Made by a program: the position numbers and the translations under genes. Shown in pieces: positions 9,552 through 18,914 of a DNA stretch of 64,000 nucleotides (positions are counted from its first letter, which is position 1; each line of letters starts with the position of its first letter). Source of the stretch: Gemmatimonadota bacterium (GTDB lineage: Bacteria > Gemmatimonadota > Gemmatimonadetes > Gemmatimonadales > Gemmatimonadaceae); contig JACPPC010000001.1 of the NCBI GenBank assembly GCA_016191225.1, forward strand, positions 1 through 64,000, written 5' to 3'. The notes under the pieces were generated by a model. That model was not told where the DNA came from. It did not search any database and saw nothing but the letters and a program-made list of their open reading frames with translations.

Positions 9552-10552
9552 CAGCGCCTCTCCATGACGTAGCCGATCGCCTCGTCGAGGGCCGCGCGGG
9601 CCGGGCTCTCGGGAAGGCCCACGAGGGCATCCTCGGCCTCCCGGGCGAACTCCTCGCCGCGCCGGCGGGCGTACTCCAGCCCGCCGGCCTCCGACACGAT
9701 CTCGACGACCTCCAGCACCGCCGACTCCGTCGGCTCGGGGGCGGCAAACAGCGACTCGACCCGTGCGCGCGCCGCCGGCGACACGGTGCGCAGGGCGGCG
9801 ATCAGCGGCAGCGTGACCTTGTGCTCCTTGAGGTCGAGGCCGCTCGGCTTCCCGGTGGTCTCCTGGCGCTCCGTGTAGTCCAGGAGGTCGTCGGCGACCT
9901 GGAACGCCATGCCAAGCCGCTCGCCGTAGCGGGCGAGCGACTGGCGGTGAGCCTCGGCGCCGCAGAGGCTCCCCACCTCGCAGGCGGCCCGAAAGAGGAC
10001 CGCCGTCTTGTGCCGGATGAGCTTCTCGTAGTCGGCCTCGCTGAAGGCGAGCGCGTCAACGGCGGCGAGCTGCCGGATCTCGCCCAGCGTGAGCTGGTTC
10101 GACGCGCGCGTGAAGACGCGCAGCGGCTCGAGGTCGCCGCGCTCGACGAGCTCGAGCAGGGCGCGCGAGTACAGGAAGTCGCCCATGATCACCGACACCT
10201 GGTGGCTGAACAGGGCGTTGATCGTGGGCATGCCGCGGCGCAACACCGAGTGGTCCACCGCGTCGTCATGGACGAGGGTGGCGAGGTGGATCAGCTCGAC
10301 CACCGCCGCCATCGTCAGCGCCGCGTCGCTCCCGGCGTCGTCCACCTCGCTGGCGAGAAGGAGGAGGGTCGGGCGGAACATCTTCCCCTTCATCCCCATC
10401 AGGTGCCGGGTCACGTCGGGCATCAGCGCGCCGTCCTCGGCGACGATGCGCCACATCTCCTGCCCGACGCGGTCGAGGCGCTCGCGCACCGGCGACTGGA
10501 TCTCCTGCAGCGCGTCGCGGCGGGCGGCGGCGGCGCGCACCGGCGCGCTCAC
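9548..10552 (-). CDS. ispB: Trans-polyprenyl diphosphate synthase (IspB/HepT type)
   Basis: A 334-residue all-alpha isoprenyl synthase that extends farnesyl diphosphate with isopentenyl diphosphate to make the quinone side chain. Both Asp-rich magnesium motifs are intact: HDDAVDHSVLRRG (first DDxxD) and VADDLLDYTE (second DDxxD). GKMFRPTLLLLAS and the KxxxLF-like KTAVLFRAAC also fit the family. The GTG at 10552 overlaps the stop of the TPR gene (GTGA). Chain length (hepta-, octa- or nona-prenyl) cannot be read by eye. A menaquinone role is likely but inferred. Confidence 0.9.
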   Translation of the reverse strand: MSAPVRAAAARRDALQEIQSPVRERLDRVGQEMWRIVAEDGALMPDVTRHLMGMKGKMFRPTLLLLASEVDDAGSDAALTMAAVVELIHLATLVHDDAVDHSVLRRGMPTINALFSHQVSVIMGDFLYSRALLELVERGDLEPLRVFTRASNQLTLGEIRQLAAVDALAFSEADYEKLIRHKTAVLFRAACEVGSLCGAEAHRQSLARYGERLGMAFQVADDLLDYTERQETTGKPSGLDLKEHKVTLPLIAALRTVSPAARARVESLFAAPEPTESAVLEVVEIVSEAGGLEYARRRGEEFAREAEDALVGLPESPARAALDEAIGYVMERRW

Positions 10553-13200
10553 TTGGCGGCCCTGGCCAGCGACTTGATGCGCTGGCCCACGTCGCGGAAG
10601 TTGATGTCCTCGGCGTAGACGCGCTGGTAGGCGCCGAGCGCGTCCTTCGGCTGCTCGAGCGCCTCGTAGGTGTTGCCGAGCAGGTACAGCACGCCCACGA
10701 GCTGGGCGGCGTCCATGTTCGGCTCCGCGATGGCGCGACTGAGGATCGTGACCGCCACCTGGAAGTGGCCCTTCTCGATGAAGCACTGGCCGAGCGACTC
10801 GTAGGCCCGGGCGCGGTGGTTGGTGCCGCGGAGCGCCTTCTGGAACTCGGCGATCGCCTCGTCCACGAGCCCCATCTCCTTGTAGGCGACGCCGAGGTCG
10901 TAGTGCGAGTCGTAGTCCTCCTCCTCGACGTTCTCGGCGACCCCCTGCTTGAACTTGGCGAGCATGTCGGCGAAGTCGGCCTGCTCGTCGCCGGTCGGCT
11001 CCTCCTCGTCAACGACCATGCGGGTGTCCTTCACCGGCTCGTCGTCGCGCAGCCAGTCGCCGAGGTCCACGAAGTCGTCGTCGCCGCCCCCACCCCCGCC
11101 CCCGCCGGCGGGAACGGACGGCGTCGACGCCGGGGTCGGCTCCAGGGCCGCGGGCGGCCCGGCCTCGGACCCGGTGTAGCGCTTGAGCGCGGTGGTCGAG
11201 CGCACCGCAGTGGTCGCGCGCCGGCCGGTGGGCGGCTCGATGGGCGGGGCCACCGGCGCCGGGCCGAAGGTCGCCAGCGCCGACTCGGCGCGCACGTTCC
11301 CCGGCTGCAACTCGATCACGCGCTGGTACACGGCGCGCGACTTCTCCTGCTGCCCGTCGCGGAAGAGCGCGTCGGCGAGCTCGAGGTACGCCTCGACGAG
11401 CCCCGCCCGGTCGTTGGAGCGAAAGCAGAACTCGACGCGCTTCTGGTGGTGCCGCACCGAGTTCGGGTTGACGCGCACGATCTCGTCGGCCACCGAGCGC
11501 GCGCCGAGGAGGTCCTCGGCCTTCTCGAATCCGACCATCGACGCGTCGAGCTCGCGCAGCCCTTCCTCGCGCTGGCCATCCTCGAGCAGGGCCTCGCCAT
11601 AGGAGCGGCGCAGCGACCAGTTCTCGGGCTCGGCCGCGACCCGGACGCTGAGCCCGTCCACCGAACGGGCGAGGAGCGACGTCGACTTGCGCGACGGGCG
11701 CGACGGCGGCGGTTCGGCGGGCACCACGTCGCTCGCCATCGGCGTCAGCGCCGACGTGATCAGCTCGTCCTCGTGGATGCTCGTGTCCTTCTCGTGCACC
11801 ACGGGGACGATCGGCGGCGTCAGGAAGGCGACCTCGATGTCGTCGGCGCCCTCGGGGGCCTTCACCTCCTCCTCGACCGGCATCCCGTACTCCGCCCCGA
11901 ACGAGGCAATGCCGGCCGGCGTGCCGGTGTTGATCAACGGGAGGCCGGCGAGGCTTCCGCGATGCGCCGGCTCGGCGTCGGCGGGGGGTACGTCGCCCGC
12001 GGCGGCGGCGTCCGCCTCCTCAGCGGCCTCCTCGGCGGCTTCGGCCTCGGCCTCCGACATCGGCTCGTCGGACGCGGCGGCGGCGGGTGCCTCCTGCAAC
12101 TCGGAGCCGAGCGGCGTCAGGAAGACGAGGTCGGGCCCGCCCGACGGTGCTTCCTCCTCGGCGGCGGGGGGCCCGGCGGCCGGGGGCGAGAGGTCGATCA
12201 TCTCGACGTCGGGGGCGGGGGCGGCGGCGGCGGGCGCGGCCGTCGGCTCCCCGGTGTCGAGCATCGGGAGGTCGGGCGACATCGTCGGCGCGGCGTCCTC
12301 CTGGCCCGACACGACGGGCTCGAGGTCGATCACGTCGACGCTGAGCGGCGTCTTCTGGATCGTGATGCGGGAACGGGCGTCGTGGGGGTCGAGCCCGACC
12401 GCGGCCTCGTCGGTCGGCGTGGGGGGAACGGTGAGCTGGTTGGAAAGCTCCAGCGCGTCGGGCATCTCGACTGGCGCCGGGGGGGGGGCGGGCTTGCCCG
12501 GCGTGGCGGCGGCGTCGTTGAGGTCGAGGAAGACGAGTCCGTCGGACTTCGACTTGCGCTTGGTCTCCTCCTGCGCCTTGACCTCGATCTCGGGGTTGAT
12601 CGCGCGCATCCGCTCGGCGGCGGCGTTGGCCTCGGCGGTGCGCCCCTCGGCGGTCGCGCTGTCGTAGAGGATCTGCAGCTGCTGGATGGCGGCGTCGCCC
12701 TTGCCCTGCCTGTTGAGCTGGTCCGCCAGCATCAGGCGAATGTCGTCCTGCCCCGGGCAGAGGTCGCAGAACTCGGCAAGGGCGCGGAACGCCTCGTCGA
12801 GCTGGCTCTCGCGCTGCATGCGATCGGCGTACTCGAGGTAGTTCTTGCGCGCGTCGCTGTTGAACCCCTTCTGCGCGCTGATCTTGCCGAGCTTGTAGTA
12901 GACCGACGTGCGCCCCGGCGACTGCCGCAGGATCTTGTTGCAGAGGGCGATCGCGTTGTTGAGGAAGCCGCCGTCGGTGTAGAGGTCGACGGCGCGCTCG
13001 TAGTAGCCCACCGCGTCGCCGACATTGCCGTTCTTGACGAGGAGGTCGCCGACGCGATTGAACAGCGACACGTCGGTGTCGTCGAGGGTCGACCCGGCAC
13101 TCTCCTCGATGATCTGGATGTAGAGCTGGAGCGCCTTGTCGAACTGCTTCTTCTGTTCGTGCTCCAGCGCCTTTTTCTTCAGCTTGGCGAGATCGGCCAT
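10549..13200 (-). CDS. Large TPR-repeat protein with Ala/Pro/Glu-rich linker
   Basis: An 883-residue protein. TPRs fill about 1-215 (LQLYIQIIEESAGSTLDDTD, then VGDAVGYYERAVDLYTDGGF and CNKILRQSPGRTSVYYKLGK). An acidic, Ala/Pro-rich segment spans about 230-500. Further TPRs follow at about 520-660 and about 755-880 (YDSHYDLGVAYKEMGLVDEA). A glycine run lies near 715. It has no signal peptide. Domain plan and composition match the 657-residue protein at 4887-6860. It leads an operon of isoprenoid and Tat genes. Function unknown; a cytoplasmic scaffold is the simplest guess. Confidence 0.85.
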   Translation of the reverse strand: MADLAKLKKKALEHEQKKQFDKALQLYIQIIEESAGSTLDDTDVSLFNRVGDLLVKNGNVGDAVGYYERAVDLYTDGGFLNNAIALCNKILRQSPGRTSVYYKLGKISAQKGFNSDARKNYLEYADRMQRESQLDEAFRALAEFCDLCPGQDDIRLMLADQLNRQGKGDAAIQQLQILYDSATAEGRTAEANAAAERMRAINPEIEVKAQEETKRKSKSDGLVFLDLNDAAATPGKPAPPPAPVEMPDALELSNQLTVPPTPTDEAAVGLDPHDARSRITIQKTPLSVDVIDLEPVVSGQEDAAPTMSPDLPMLDTGEPTAAPAAAAPAPDVEMIDLSPPAAGPPAAEEEAPSGGPDLVFLTPLGSELQEAPAAAASDEPMSEAEAEAAEEAAEEADAAAAGDVPPADAEPAHRGSLAGLPLINTGTPAGIASFGAEYGMPVEEEVKAPEGADDIEVAFLTPPIVPVVHEKDTSIHEDELITSALTPMASDVVPAEPPPSRPSRKSTSLLARSVDGLSVRVAAEPENWSLRRSYGEALLEDGQREEGLRELDASMVGFEKAEDLLGARSVADEIVRVNPNSVRHHQKRVEFCFRSNDRAGLVEAYLELADALFRDGQQEKSRAVYQRVIELQPGNVRAESALATFGPAPVAPPIEPPTGRRATTAVRSTTALKRYTGSEAGPPAALEPTPASTPSVPAGGGGGGGGDDDFVDLGDWLRDDEPVKDTRMVVDEEEPTGDEQADFADMLAKFKQGVAENVEEEDYDSHYDLGVAYKEMGLVDEAIAEFQKALRGTNHRARAYESLGQCFIEKGHFQVAVTILSRAIAEPNMDAAQLVGVLYLLGNTYEALEQPKDALGAYQRVYAEDINFRDVGQRIKSLARAAK

Positions 13201-13237
13201 CGGGGCTCTGGAGGGGCGGCGAGCACGGGGCTCCCGC

Positions 13238-13253
13238 GGGCGCTCGGGCGCCC
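13238..13253 (-). terminator. GC hairpin downstream of hutI / in the TPR leader
   Basis: GGGCGC TCGG GCGCCC (6-bp stem, 4-base loop) lies 15 bases beyond the hutI stop and 38 bases before the TPR start. It may end hut transcription or act in the leader of the next operon. Confidence 0.4.
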
Positions 13254-13267
13254 CCGGGGACGGAGTT

Positions 13268-14596
13268 TCAAGGTACCCCTAACTCATACTGGTGACAAGG
13301 TTTGCCACGCGCCCACGAGCCGCGGCAGCGACGGTCGCCGGACCAGTACGGCAACTCGCGCACGTCGTCCATTTCGAACAGCGCCAGGTCGGCCGACGCC
13401 CCCACGGCAATGCGCCCCACATCCTGGGCGAGGCCAAGGGCGGCGGCGCCGTTCACGGTGGCCGCCAGCACCGCCTCGGAGACGCTCAGCCGCAGCTGGC
13501 TGACGGCGAGGGTGAGCACGAGCGGGAAGTTGATGGTCGGCGAGGTGCCCGGGTTGAAGTCGCTGGCGAGGGCGATCGCGGCGCCGGCGTCGATGAGGGC
13601 GCGGGCCGGGGCCTGGGAGGGCTTTCCGAGGAAGAAGAGGGTGTGCGGCAACAGGGTGGCGACGGTCGGGCTCGCGGCGAGCGCCCGGACGCCGGCGTCG
13701 GAGACGGCCCCGAGGTGGTCGGCGCTCACGGCGCCGAGCTCGGCGGCGAGCTCGGCTCCCCCGGCGGGCTTGAGCTCGTCGGCGTGGAGCTTGAGCCGGA
13801 GGCCCGCGGCGGCGGCGGCGCGCAGGATGCGGCGCGACTCGTCCACGGTGTACACCCCCGGCTCGCAGAAGATGTCGGCGAAGACAGCCAGGCGCTCGCC
13901 GACCACGGCGCGCAGCATCTCGTGCTCGAGCAGCGCCAGGTACGCCTCGCGCGCGGCGGCCGTCCCGCGCCGCTCGAGGGGAATCTCGTGGGCGCCGAGC
14001 CAGGTCGGCACGAGGCGCAGCGGCACGGTGGCGGCGAGGGTGCGGATGGCCCGCAGCATCTTGAGCTCGTCGTCGAGGGTGAGCCCGTACCCCGACTTGA
14101 TCTCGAGCGTGGTGGTGCCGTGCGACGCGATGCGCGCGAGCCGCGGCAGGGCGAGGGCGACGAGCTCATCCTCGCCCCGGGCGCGGAGGTCGCGCACCGA
14201 GGCGTGGATGCCGCCGCCGCGGGCGGCGATCTCCATGTAGTCGAGCCCGCCCGCGCGCAGTTCCTGCTCCTCGTGGCGCGGCTTGCCGAACAGGGCATGC
14301 GTGTGCGAGTCCACGAGTCCCGGCATCAGCACCATCCCGCGGCAGTCGATGCGGGCCGCCTCCGGGTGGGCGCGCTCGAGCGCGTCGCGCGGGCCGACGG
14401 CGCTCACCAGCCCGCCCTCCACCGCCACGGCGGCGCCGGCGAGGATGCCGAGGTCGCGCAGCTCGGCGCCGCGGCGGGCGCGCGCCGGCCCGTCGCAGGT
14501 GACGACCTGTGCCGCGTTGACGAAGAGGAGCCGGTCGGGGGCGGGCCGGGCGGTGGCCGGCAGTTGCACGCGGGGACGGACGCTGGTGCCGCTCAT
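13268..14596 (-). CDS. hutI: Imidazolonepropionase
   Basis: A 442-residue amidohydrolase that opens 4-imidazolone-5-propionate to N-formimino-L-glutamate, the third step of histidine breakdown. Metal and substrate motifs are visible: HTHALFG after MPGLVDS, EIKSGYGLTLDDELKML, HADELKPAGG, SADHLG and the conserved DFNPGTSPT. The ATG at 14596 overlaps the radical SAM stop by 4 bases, and the frame upstream only mirrors that gene. It is the last gene of hutH-hutU-rSAM-hutI. The fourth-step enzymes (HutG or HutF/HutG) are not in the window. Confidence 0.96.
   Translation of the reverse strand: MSGTSVRPRVQLPATARPAPDRLLFVNAAQVVTCDGPARARRGAELRDLGILAGAAVAVEGGLVSAVGPRDALERAHPEAARIDCRGMVLMPGLVDSHTHALFGKPRHEEQELRAGGLDYMEIAARGGGIHASVRDLRARGEDELVALALPRLARIASHGTTTLEIKSGYGLTLDDELKMLRAIRTLAATVPLRLVPTWLGAHEIPLERRGTAAAREAYLALLEHEMLRAVVGERLAVFADIFCEPGVYTVDESRRILRAAAAAGLRLKLHADELKPAGGAELAAELGAVSADHLGAVSDAGVRALAASPTVATLLPHTLFFLGKPSQAPARALIDAGAAIALASDFNPGTSPTINFPLVLTLAVSQLRLSVSEAVLAATVNGAAALGLAQDVGRIAVGASADLALFEMDDVRELPYWSGDRRCRGSWARGKPCHQYELGVP
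13270..13298 (-). promoter_or_regulatory. Candidate promoter of the TPR-ispB-DUF4321-tatA operon
   Basis: Minus strand: -35 TTGTCA (13298-13293), 17-base spacer, -10 TACCTT (13275-13270). The -35 is good (5/6), the -10 weak. It lies inside the last codons of hutI, about 70 bases before the TPR ATG. Confidence 0.35.
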
Positions 14597-15564
14597 GCCA
14601 TGACGTCCCGCACGCGCGACCAGCGCAGGGGCGCCTGCGCCTCGCCCCGGCAGGCGTAGAAGCAGCGGTTGCAGGCGATCGGCTCGTAGCGGGCCCAGTC
14701 GCGCCAGTGGAAGTCCGTCGGGAAGTCCGGGCAGCGCTTGACCTGTCCCGCGGGATCGACGTGGATGGTGCGCAGCCCCGACCGGCACGGCTCCGCCAGC
14801 TCGCCGCGGGCCCAGCGCGGGATGCCCTCGAGGTAGGCGTCGGAGCTGGTGATGACGCCACGGCGCCGCCGCTTGTACGCGAGCAGCTCGGCCACCACGG
14901 CGTCGAGCTCGGCGTGCTGCTCGGGGCGGATCCGGTGCGCGGTGTTGCCGTTCTTCATGTCGGTGTACACGGAGAAGTTCACGCCGCAGCCCAGCTCGGC
15001 GGCGCGCCGTACGAGGGGGAGGGCCTGGTCGAGGTTGTCGGCCTTGAGCACGGCGTTGAACCGGATGTTGTCCACGCCCCGCGCGCGCATCGCCGGCACG
15101 GCCGCCATGATCCGGTCCACGAGGCCGGGGATGCCGCGGGCCTCGTCGTGCCGCGCGTCGAGGTAGTCGAGCGAGATGTTGAACTGGTGGATCCCCGCCG
15201 CCCACAGCGACTGCGCCCGCTCCGGGGTCAGCATCGCGCCGTGGGTGATGAGGGTGACGTACTTGAGCCGGATCGCGTCGCGGACGGCGGCGACGATTCC
15301 CTCGAGGTCCTTGCGCAGCAGGGGCTCGCCGCCGGTGAAGGTCACCAGCATCGGGTTGAAGAACCGCGCGGCGTCGGCGAAGCTCGCCAGCTCGGTGTCG
15401 CGGGCGCCGGCCGGCGTCTTGTGGTAGTCGCAGAAGCCGCAGGCGGCGTTGCAGCGCAGCGTGACCTCGAAGTGCACGAGCACCGGACGGCGACGGGCCG
15501 AGAGCCAGGCGTACTTGAGGAGGAAGAGGGGCACGTGCCAGGGCGCGAAGCGCGCGGAGAGCAC
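14593..15564 (-). CDS. Radical SAM protein with SPASM/Twitch-like C-terminus
   Basis: A 323-residue radical SAM enzyme of unknown reaction. The cluster motif is CNAACGFC (Cys38, Cys42, Cys45) and FTGGEP is the SAM-binding GGE motif. The C-terminal part has C-x12-G-x4-C (starting CRSGL, ending KRC), which fits the SPASM start pattern, then ACNRCFYAC. A second iron-sulfur cluster is therefore likely. GTG at 15564, five bases after the hutU stop with AGGGG between, is the likely start. Its own stop overlaps hutI. SPASM enzymes often modify peptides or activate partner enzymes; the substrate here is unknown. Its position inside the hut operon is the oddity. Confidence 0.88.
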   Translation of the reverse strand: MLSARFAPWHVPLFLLKYAWLSARRRPVLVHFEVTLRCNAACGFCDYHKTPAGARDTELASFADAARFFNPMLVTFTGGEPLLRKDLEGIVAAVRDAIRLKYVTLITHGAMLTPERAQSLWAAGIHQFNISLDYLDARHDEARGIPGLVDRIMAAVPAMRARGVDNIRFNAVLKADNLDQALPLVRRAAELGCGVNFSVYTDMKNGNTAHRIRPEQHAELDAVVAELLAYKRRRRGVITSSDAYLEGIPRWARGELAEPCRSGLRTIHVDPAGQVKRCPDFPTDFHWRDWARYEPIACNRCFYACRGEAQAPLRWSRVRDVMA

Positions 15565-15569
15565 CGCCC

Positions 15570-17255
15570 CTACCCCGGCATCGGGAGGTCGAGCTGCTGC
15601 GCGGCGGCGGTGCGGCGGGCAATCTCGTAGCCGGCGTCGGCGTGCCGGGCCACCCCCATGCCGGGGTCGTTCGTGAGCACGCGCTCGAGGCGCGCGCGCG
15701 CGGCGGGAGTGCCGTCGGCGACGATCACCTGCCCGGCATGCAGCGAGTTGCCGATGCCGACGCCGCCGCCGTGGTGGAACGAGACCCAGGTCGCCCCGCT
15801 CGCCACGTTCACCATCGCGTTGAGGATCGCCCAGTCGGCGATGGCGTCGCTGCCGTCCTTCATCGCCTCCGTTTCGCGGAAGGGGGAGGCCACCGAGCCG
15901 GTGTCGAGGTGGTCGCGGCCGATCACGACCGGCGCGCGCAGCGCACCGCTGGCCACGAGGTCGTTCATCGCCAGGCCGAACTTCGCCCGTTCCCCCTGCC
16001 CAAGCCAGCAGATGCGCGCGGGGAGCCCCTGGAAGTGGACTTTCTCGCGGGCCAGCGTGATCCAGCGCCTCAGGTGCTCGTCGTGCGGGAAGAGCTCGAG
16101 CACGAGATCGTCGGTGCGGTGGATGTCGCTCGGGTCCCCGGACAGGGCGACCCAGCGGAAGGGTCCCTTCCCCTCGCAGAACAGGGGCCGGATGTACTCG
16201 GGAACGAAGCCGGGAATGTCGAACGCGTCCCGCACGCCGGCGTCGAGGGCGACGGTGCGGATGTTGTTGCCGTAGTCGAAGGTCACCGCGCCGCGCTCCC
16301 GCAGGGCGAGCATCGCCCGAACGTGGGCCACGGCGCTCGCGGTGCTCCGGCGCACGTACCCCTGCGGGTCCGACGCGCGCAGCGCCGCGGCGTCGGCGAG
16401 GGTCATCCCCGCCGGGACGTAGCCGTTGAGCATGTCGTGCGCGCTCGTCTGGTCGGTCACCACGTCGGGGACCACGTTGCGGCGCACCAGCTCGGGGAGC
16501 ACGTCGGCGGCGTTGCCCACGAGCCCGACCGAGAGGCCACTCCCGGTCCGCTGCGCCTCGGCGATCCAGCGCAGCGCCTCGTCGAGCGAGTGCGTCAGTC
16601 GGTCGCAGTAGCCGGTGTCGAGGCGCTTCTGGATGCGCTGCGGGTCCACCTCCACGCCGAGGAAGGCGCCGCCGTTCATGGTCGCCGCGAGGGGCTGGGC
16701 CCCGCCCATGCCGCCGAGCCCCGCCGTCAGCACGAACCGCCCGGCGAGCGAGCCGCCGAAGTGGCGGCGCGCGAGGGCACCGAAGGTCTCGTAGGTCCCC
16801 TGCAGGATGCCCTGCGACCCGATGTAGATCCACGACCCGGCGGTCATCTGGCCGTACATCGTGAGTCCAAGCGCCTCGAGGCGGCGGAACTCGTCCCACG
16901 TCGCGAAGCGCCCCACGAGGTTGCTGTTGGCGATGAGCACCCGCGGCGCATCGGGGTGCGTGCGGAAGACCGCGACCGGCTTGCCGCTCTGGACGATCAG
17001 GGTCTCGTCGGCGGCGAGGCGCTCGAGCGTGGCCACGATGGCGTCGAAGGCCTCCCAGTTGCGCGCCGCCTTGCCCGTGCCGCCGTACACGACGAGGTCC
17101 TGCGGCCGCTCGGCGACCTCGGGGTCGAGGTTGTTCATCAGCATCCGCAGGGCGGCTTCCTGGAGCCAGCCCTTGCAGCGCAGCGTGGAGCCGCGCGGGG
17201 CGCGCACGACGCGGGGGCCGCGGGCGGGGGCGGCGAGGGTGGAGGCGGGGGTCAT
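15570..17255 (-). CDS. hutU: Urocanate hydratase (urocanase)
   Basis: A 561-residue urocanase, the usual length. It adds water to urocanate to give 4-imidazolone-5-propionate using a tightly bound NAD. Family landmarks: [19 protein letters not shown] near the N-terminus, [20 protein letters not shown], the dinucleotide-binding [28 protein letters not shown] and [14 protein letters not shown]. The ATG at 17255 overlaps the hutH stop by 4 bases (ATGA). Second gene of the histidine-degradation operon. Confidence 0.97.
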   Translation of the reverse strand: MTPASTLAAPARGPRVVRAPRGSTLRCKGWLQEAALRMLMNNLDPEVAERPQDLVVYGGTGKAARNWEAFDAIVATLERLAADETLIVQSGKPVAVFRTHPDAPRVLIANSNLVGRFATWDEFRRLEALGLTMYGQMTAGSWIYIGSQGILQGTYETFGALARRHFGGSLAGRFVLTAGLGGMGGAQPLAATMNGGAFLGVEVDPQRIQKRLDTGYCDRLTHSLDEALRWIAEAQRTGSGLSVGLVGNAADVLPELVRRNVVPDVVTDQTSAHDMLNGYVPAGMTLADAAALRASDPQGYVRRSTASAVAHVRAMLALRERGAVTFDYGNNIRTVALDAGVRDAFDIPGFVPEYIRPLFCEGKGPFRWVALSGDPSDIHRTDDLVLELFPHDEHLRRWITLAREKVHFQGLPARICWLGQGERAKFGLAMNDLVASGALRAPVVIGRDHLDTGSVASPFRETEAMKDGSDAIADWAILNAMVNVASGATWVSFHHGGGVGIGNSLHAGQVIVADGTPAARARLERVLTNDPGMGVARHADAGYEIARRTAAAQQLDLPMPG

Positions 17256-18781
17256 GCGAGCATCTCCGGCGTGGTGCCGATCGTGAACTGCCCGGCGGCC
17301 ACGGCGCCGGCGAGGGCGGCGATGTCGGGGGCGAGGACGCGGTCGGCGCCGAGGGTGGGGACGAGGGCGCGCACGCGTTCGTGCGCGAGGCGCACGCCGG
17401 TGCCGGGGGTGAGGGGGCGCCGGTAGTCGAGGGCCTGCGCGGCGCACATGAGCTCGATGGCGAGGATGTGCTGCAGGTTGCCGATGATCCGCCGCAGCTT
17501 CCAGGCGGCGCCCATCGCCATCGGCACCACGTCCTCCTTGCTGCCGTCGGTGGGGATCGTGTCGACGCTGGCGGGGTGCGACAGCACCTTGCACTCGCTG
17601 GCCAGCGACGCGGCCGTGACTTGCGCGATCATGTAGCCCGAGTTCACGCCCGCGTCGGCGGTGAGGAACGGGGGCAGCCCCTCGTTCAGGTCGGGGTGCA
17701 CGAGCCGGTCGATGCGCCGCTCGCTGATCGTGGCGAGGTTGGTCATCCCGATGGCGAGGAAGTCGAGGGCCATCGCCACCGACTGGCCGTGGAAGTTCCC
17801 GCCGGACAGGATCGTGCCGTCCCCGAACACCAGCGGGTTGTCGGTGGCGGCGTTGAGCTCGCGCCCGATCACGTCGCCGGTGAAGCGCAGCAGGTCGGCC
17901 ACCGGGCCGTGCACCTGCGGCATGCACCGCAGGGCGTACGCGTCCTGCACGCGCGCGTCACCGTGCCGGTGCGACTCGCGGATCGCGCTCTCGGCGAGCA
18001 GCTCGCGCAGGAGCGCCGCCGACGCGACCTGACCGACCTGGCCGCGAGCCTCGTGGATGCGGGCGTCGAAGGCGGTGGGGGTGCCCCTGAGCCCCTCCAG
18101 CGACGCCGCCCCGGCCACGTGCGCCGCCTGCCAGGCGATCCGCGCGTCGCCCCACGAGAGCGCCGCGATGCCCGTGTGCGCCTGCGTGCCGTTGATCAGG
18201 GTGATCCCTTCCTTGGGGCCGAGCACGACGGGCGTGAGCCCCGCCCTGGCCAGGGCGGCCGCGGCCGACATGACCTGGCCGCCCATTTCGACCTCCCCCT
18301 CGCCCACCAGCGCGATCGCGAGGTGCGACAGCGGCGCCAGGTCGCCGCTCGCGCCCACGCTCCCCTGCTCCGGTACCCGCGGATGGATGCCCGCGTTGAG
18401 CATCGCAACGATCAGCTCCGGCAGGGTCGCGCGCGCGCCGCCGAAGCCGCGGGCGATGACGTTGGCGCGCAGGAGCATCATGGCGCGCACCTCGCGCTCC
18501 GGCAGCAGCGGGCCGACGCCGGCCGCGTGGCTGCGCACCAGCGCCAGCTGCAGTTCGGCCAGTCGATGCTGCGGGATGGCGACGTCGGACAGCTTGCCGA
18601 AGCCGGTCGTGACGCCGTACACCGGCTCGTGGCGCGCCACGATCCCGTCCACCACCGCGCGGGCGCCCGCGAGGCGCCCGGTCGCCTCGGGGGCGAGTTC
18701 CACGGGCGCACGCTCCAGCGCCACCCGCCGCACGTCCGCCAGCGTGAGCCGCTGGCCGTCGATCCGCACCACTGCCGTCAT
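17252..18781 (-). CDS. hutH: Histidine ammonia-lyase
   Basis: A 509-residue aromatic ammonia-lyase that deaminates L-histidine to urocanate, the first step of the pathway. The MIO prosthetic group would form from Ala144-Ser145-Gly146 in [14 protein letters not shown]. The family pattern [10 protein letters not shown] lies near 55-64, and [10 protein letters not shown] and [18 protein letters not shown] also match. The ATG at 18781 is chosen at [12 protein letters not shown]; 17 more upstream in-frame codons look non-coding. It is the first gene of the hut operon. No clear promoter or HutC-type operator was seen in 18782-18914. Confidence 0.97.
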   Translation of the reverse strand: MTAVVRIDGQRLTLADVRRVALERAPVELAPEATGRLAGARAVVDGIVARHEPVYGVTTGFGKLSDVAIPQHRLAELQLALVRSHAAGVGPLLPEREVRAMMLLRANVIARGFGGARATLPELIVAMLNAGIHPRVPEQGSVGASGDLAPLSHLAIALVGEGEVEMGGQVMSAAAALARAGLTPVVLGPKEGITLINGTQAHTGIAALSWGDARIAWQAAHVAGAASLEGLRGTPTAFDARIHEARGQVGQVASAALLRELLAESAIRESHRHGDARVQDAYALRCMPQVHGPVADLLRFTGDVIGRELNAATDNPLVFGDGTILSGGNFHGQSVAMALDFLAIGMTNLATISERRIDRLVHPDLNEGLPPFLTADAGVNSGYMIAQVTAASLASECKVLSHPASVDTIPTDGSKEDVVPMAMGAAWKLRRIIGNLQHILAIELMCAAQALDYRRPLTPGTGVRLAHERVRALVPTLGADRVLAPDIAALAGAVAAGQFTIGTTPEMLA

Positions 18782-18858
18782 GCGGGAAAGCTCGGCGGGA
18801 GCGGGCCGCCGGGCAACTGGCAGGGGGTGCACCGGGGCGTGATCGTCGCGGCGGTCAG

Positions 18859-18879
18859 ATCCTTCGCCGCGCTCGGGAT
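18859..18879. repeat. Dispersed imperfect-palindrome repeat, copy 2
   Basis: A variant (core TCCTTCGCCGCGCTCGGGA, arms ATCC/GGAT) of the unit at 126-146. It lies between lptD and hutH. The same 133-base gap also has the 12-base palindrome CGGGCGCGCCCG at 18886-18897, a possible weak terminator after lptD. Confidence 0.5.
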
Positions 18880-18914
18880 GGCGGGCGGGCGCGCCCGGAA
18901 GGACCGGCGGGCGA

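Noticed and set aside
10765-13503. Long plus-strand open frame opposite the 883-residue TPR gene
   Set aside because: Same GC-driven antisense artefact; biased composition and no motif.
15565-16899. Long 5' extension of the radical SAM frame over hutU
   Set aside because: The extra residues lie out of frame over urocanase and are low-complexity Arg/Ala; the family begins at VLSARFAPWHVP.
18782-18914. HutC-type operator or promoter for hutH
   Set aside because: No clear palindromic operator or paired -35/-10 was found; only the dispersed repeat and a small GC palindrome.
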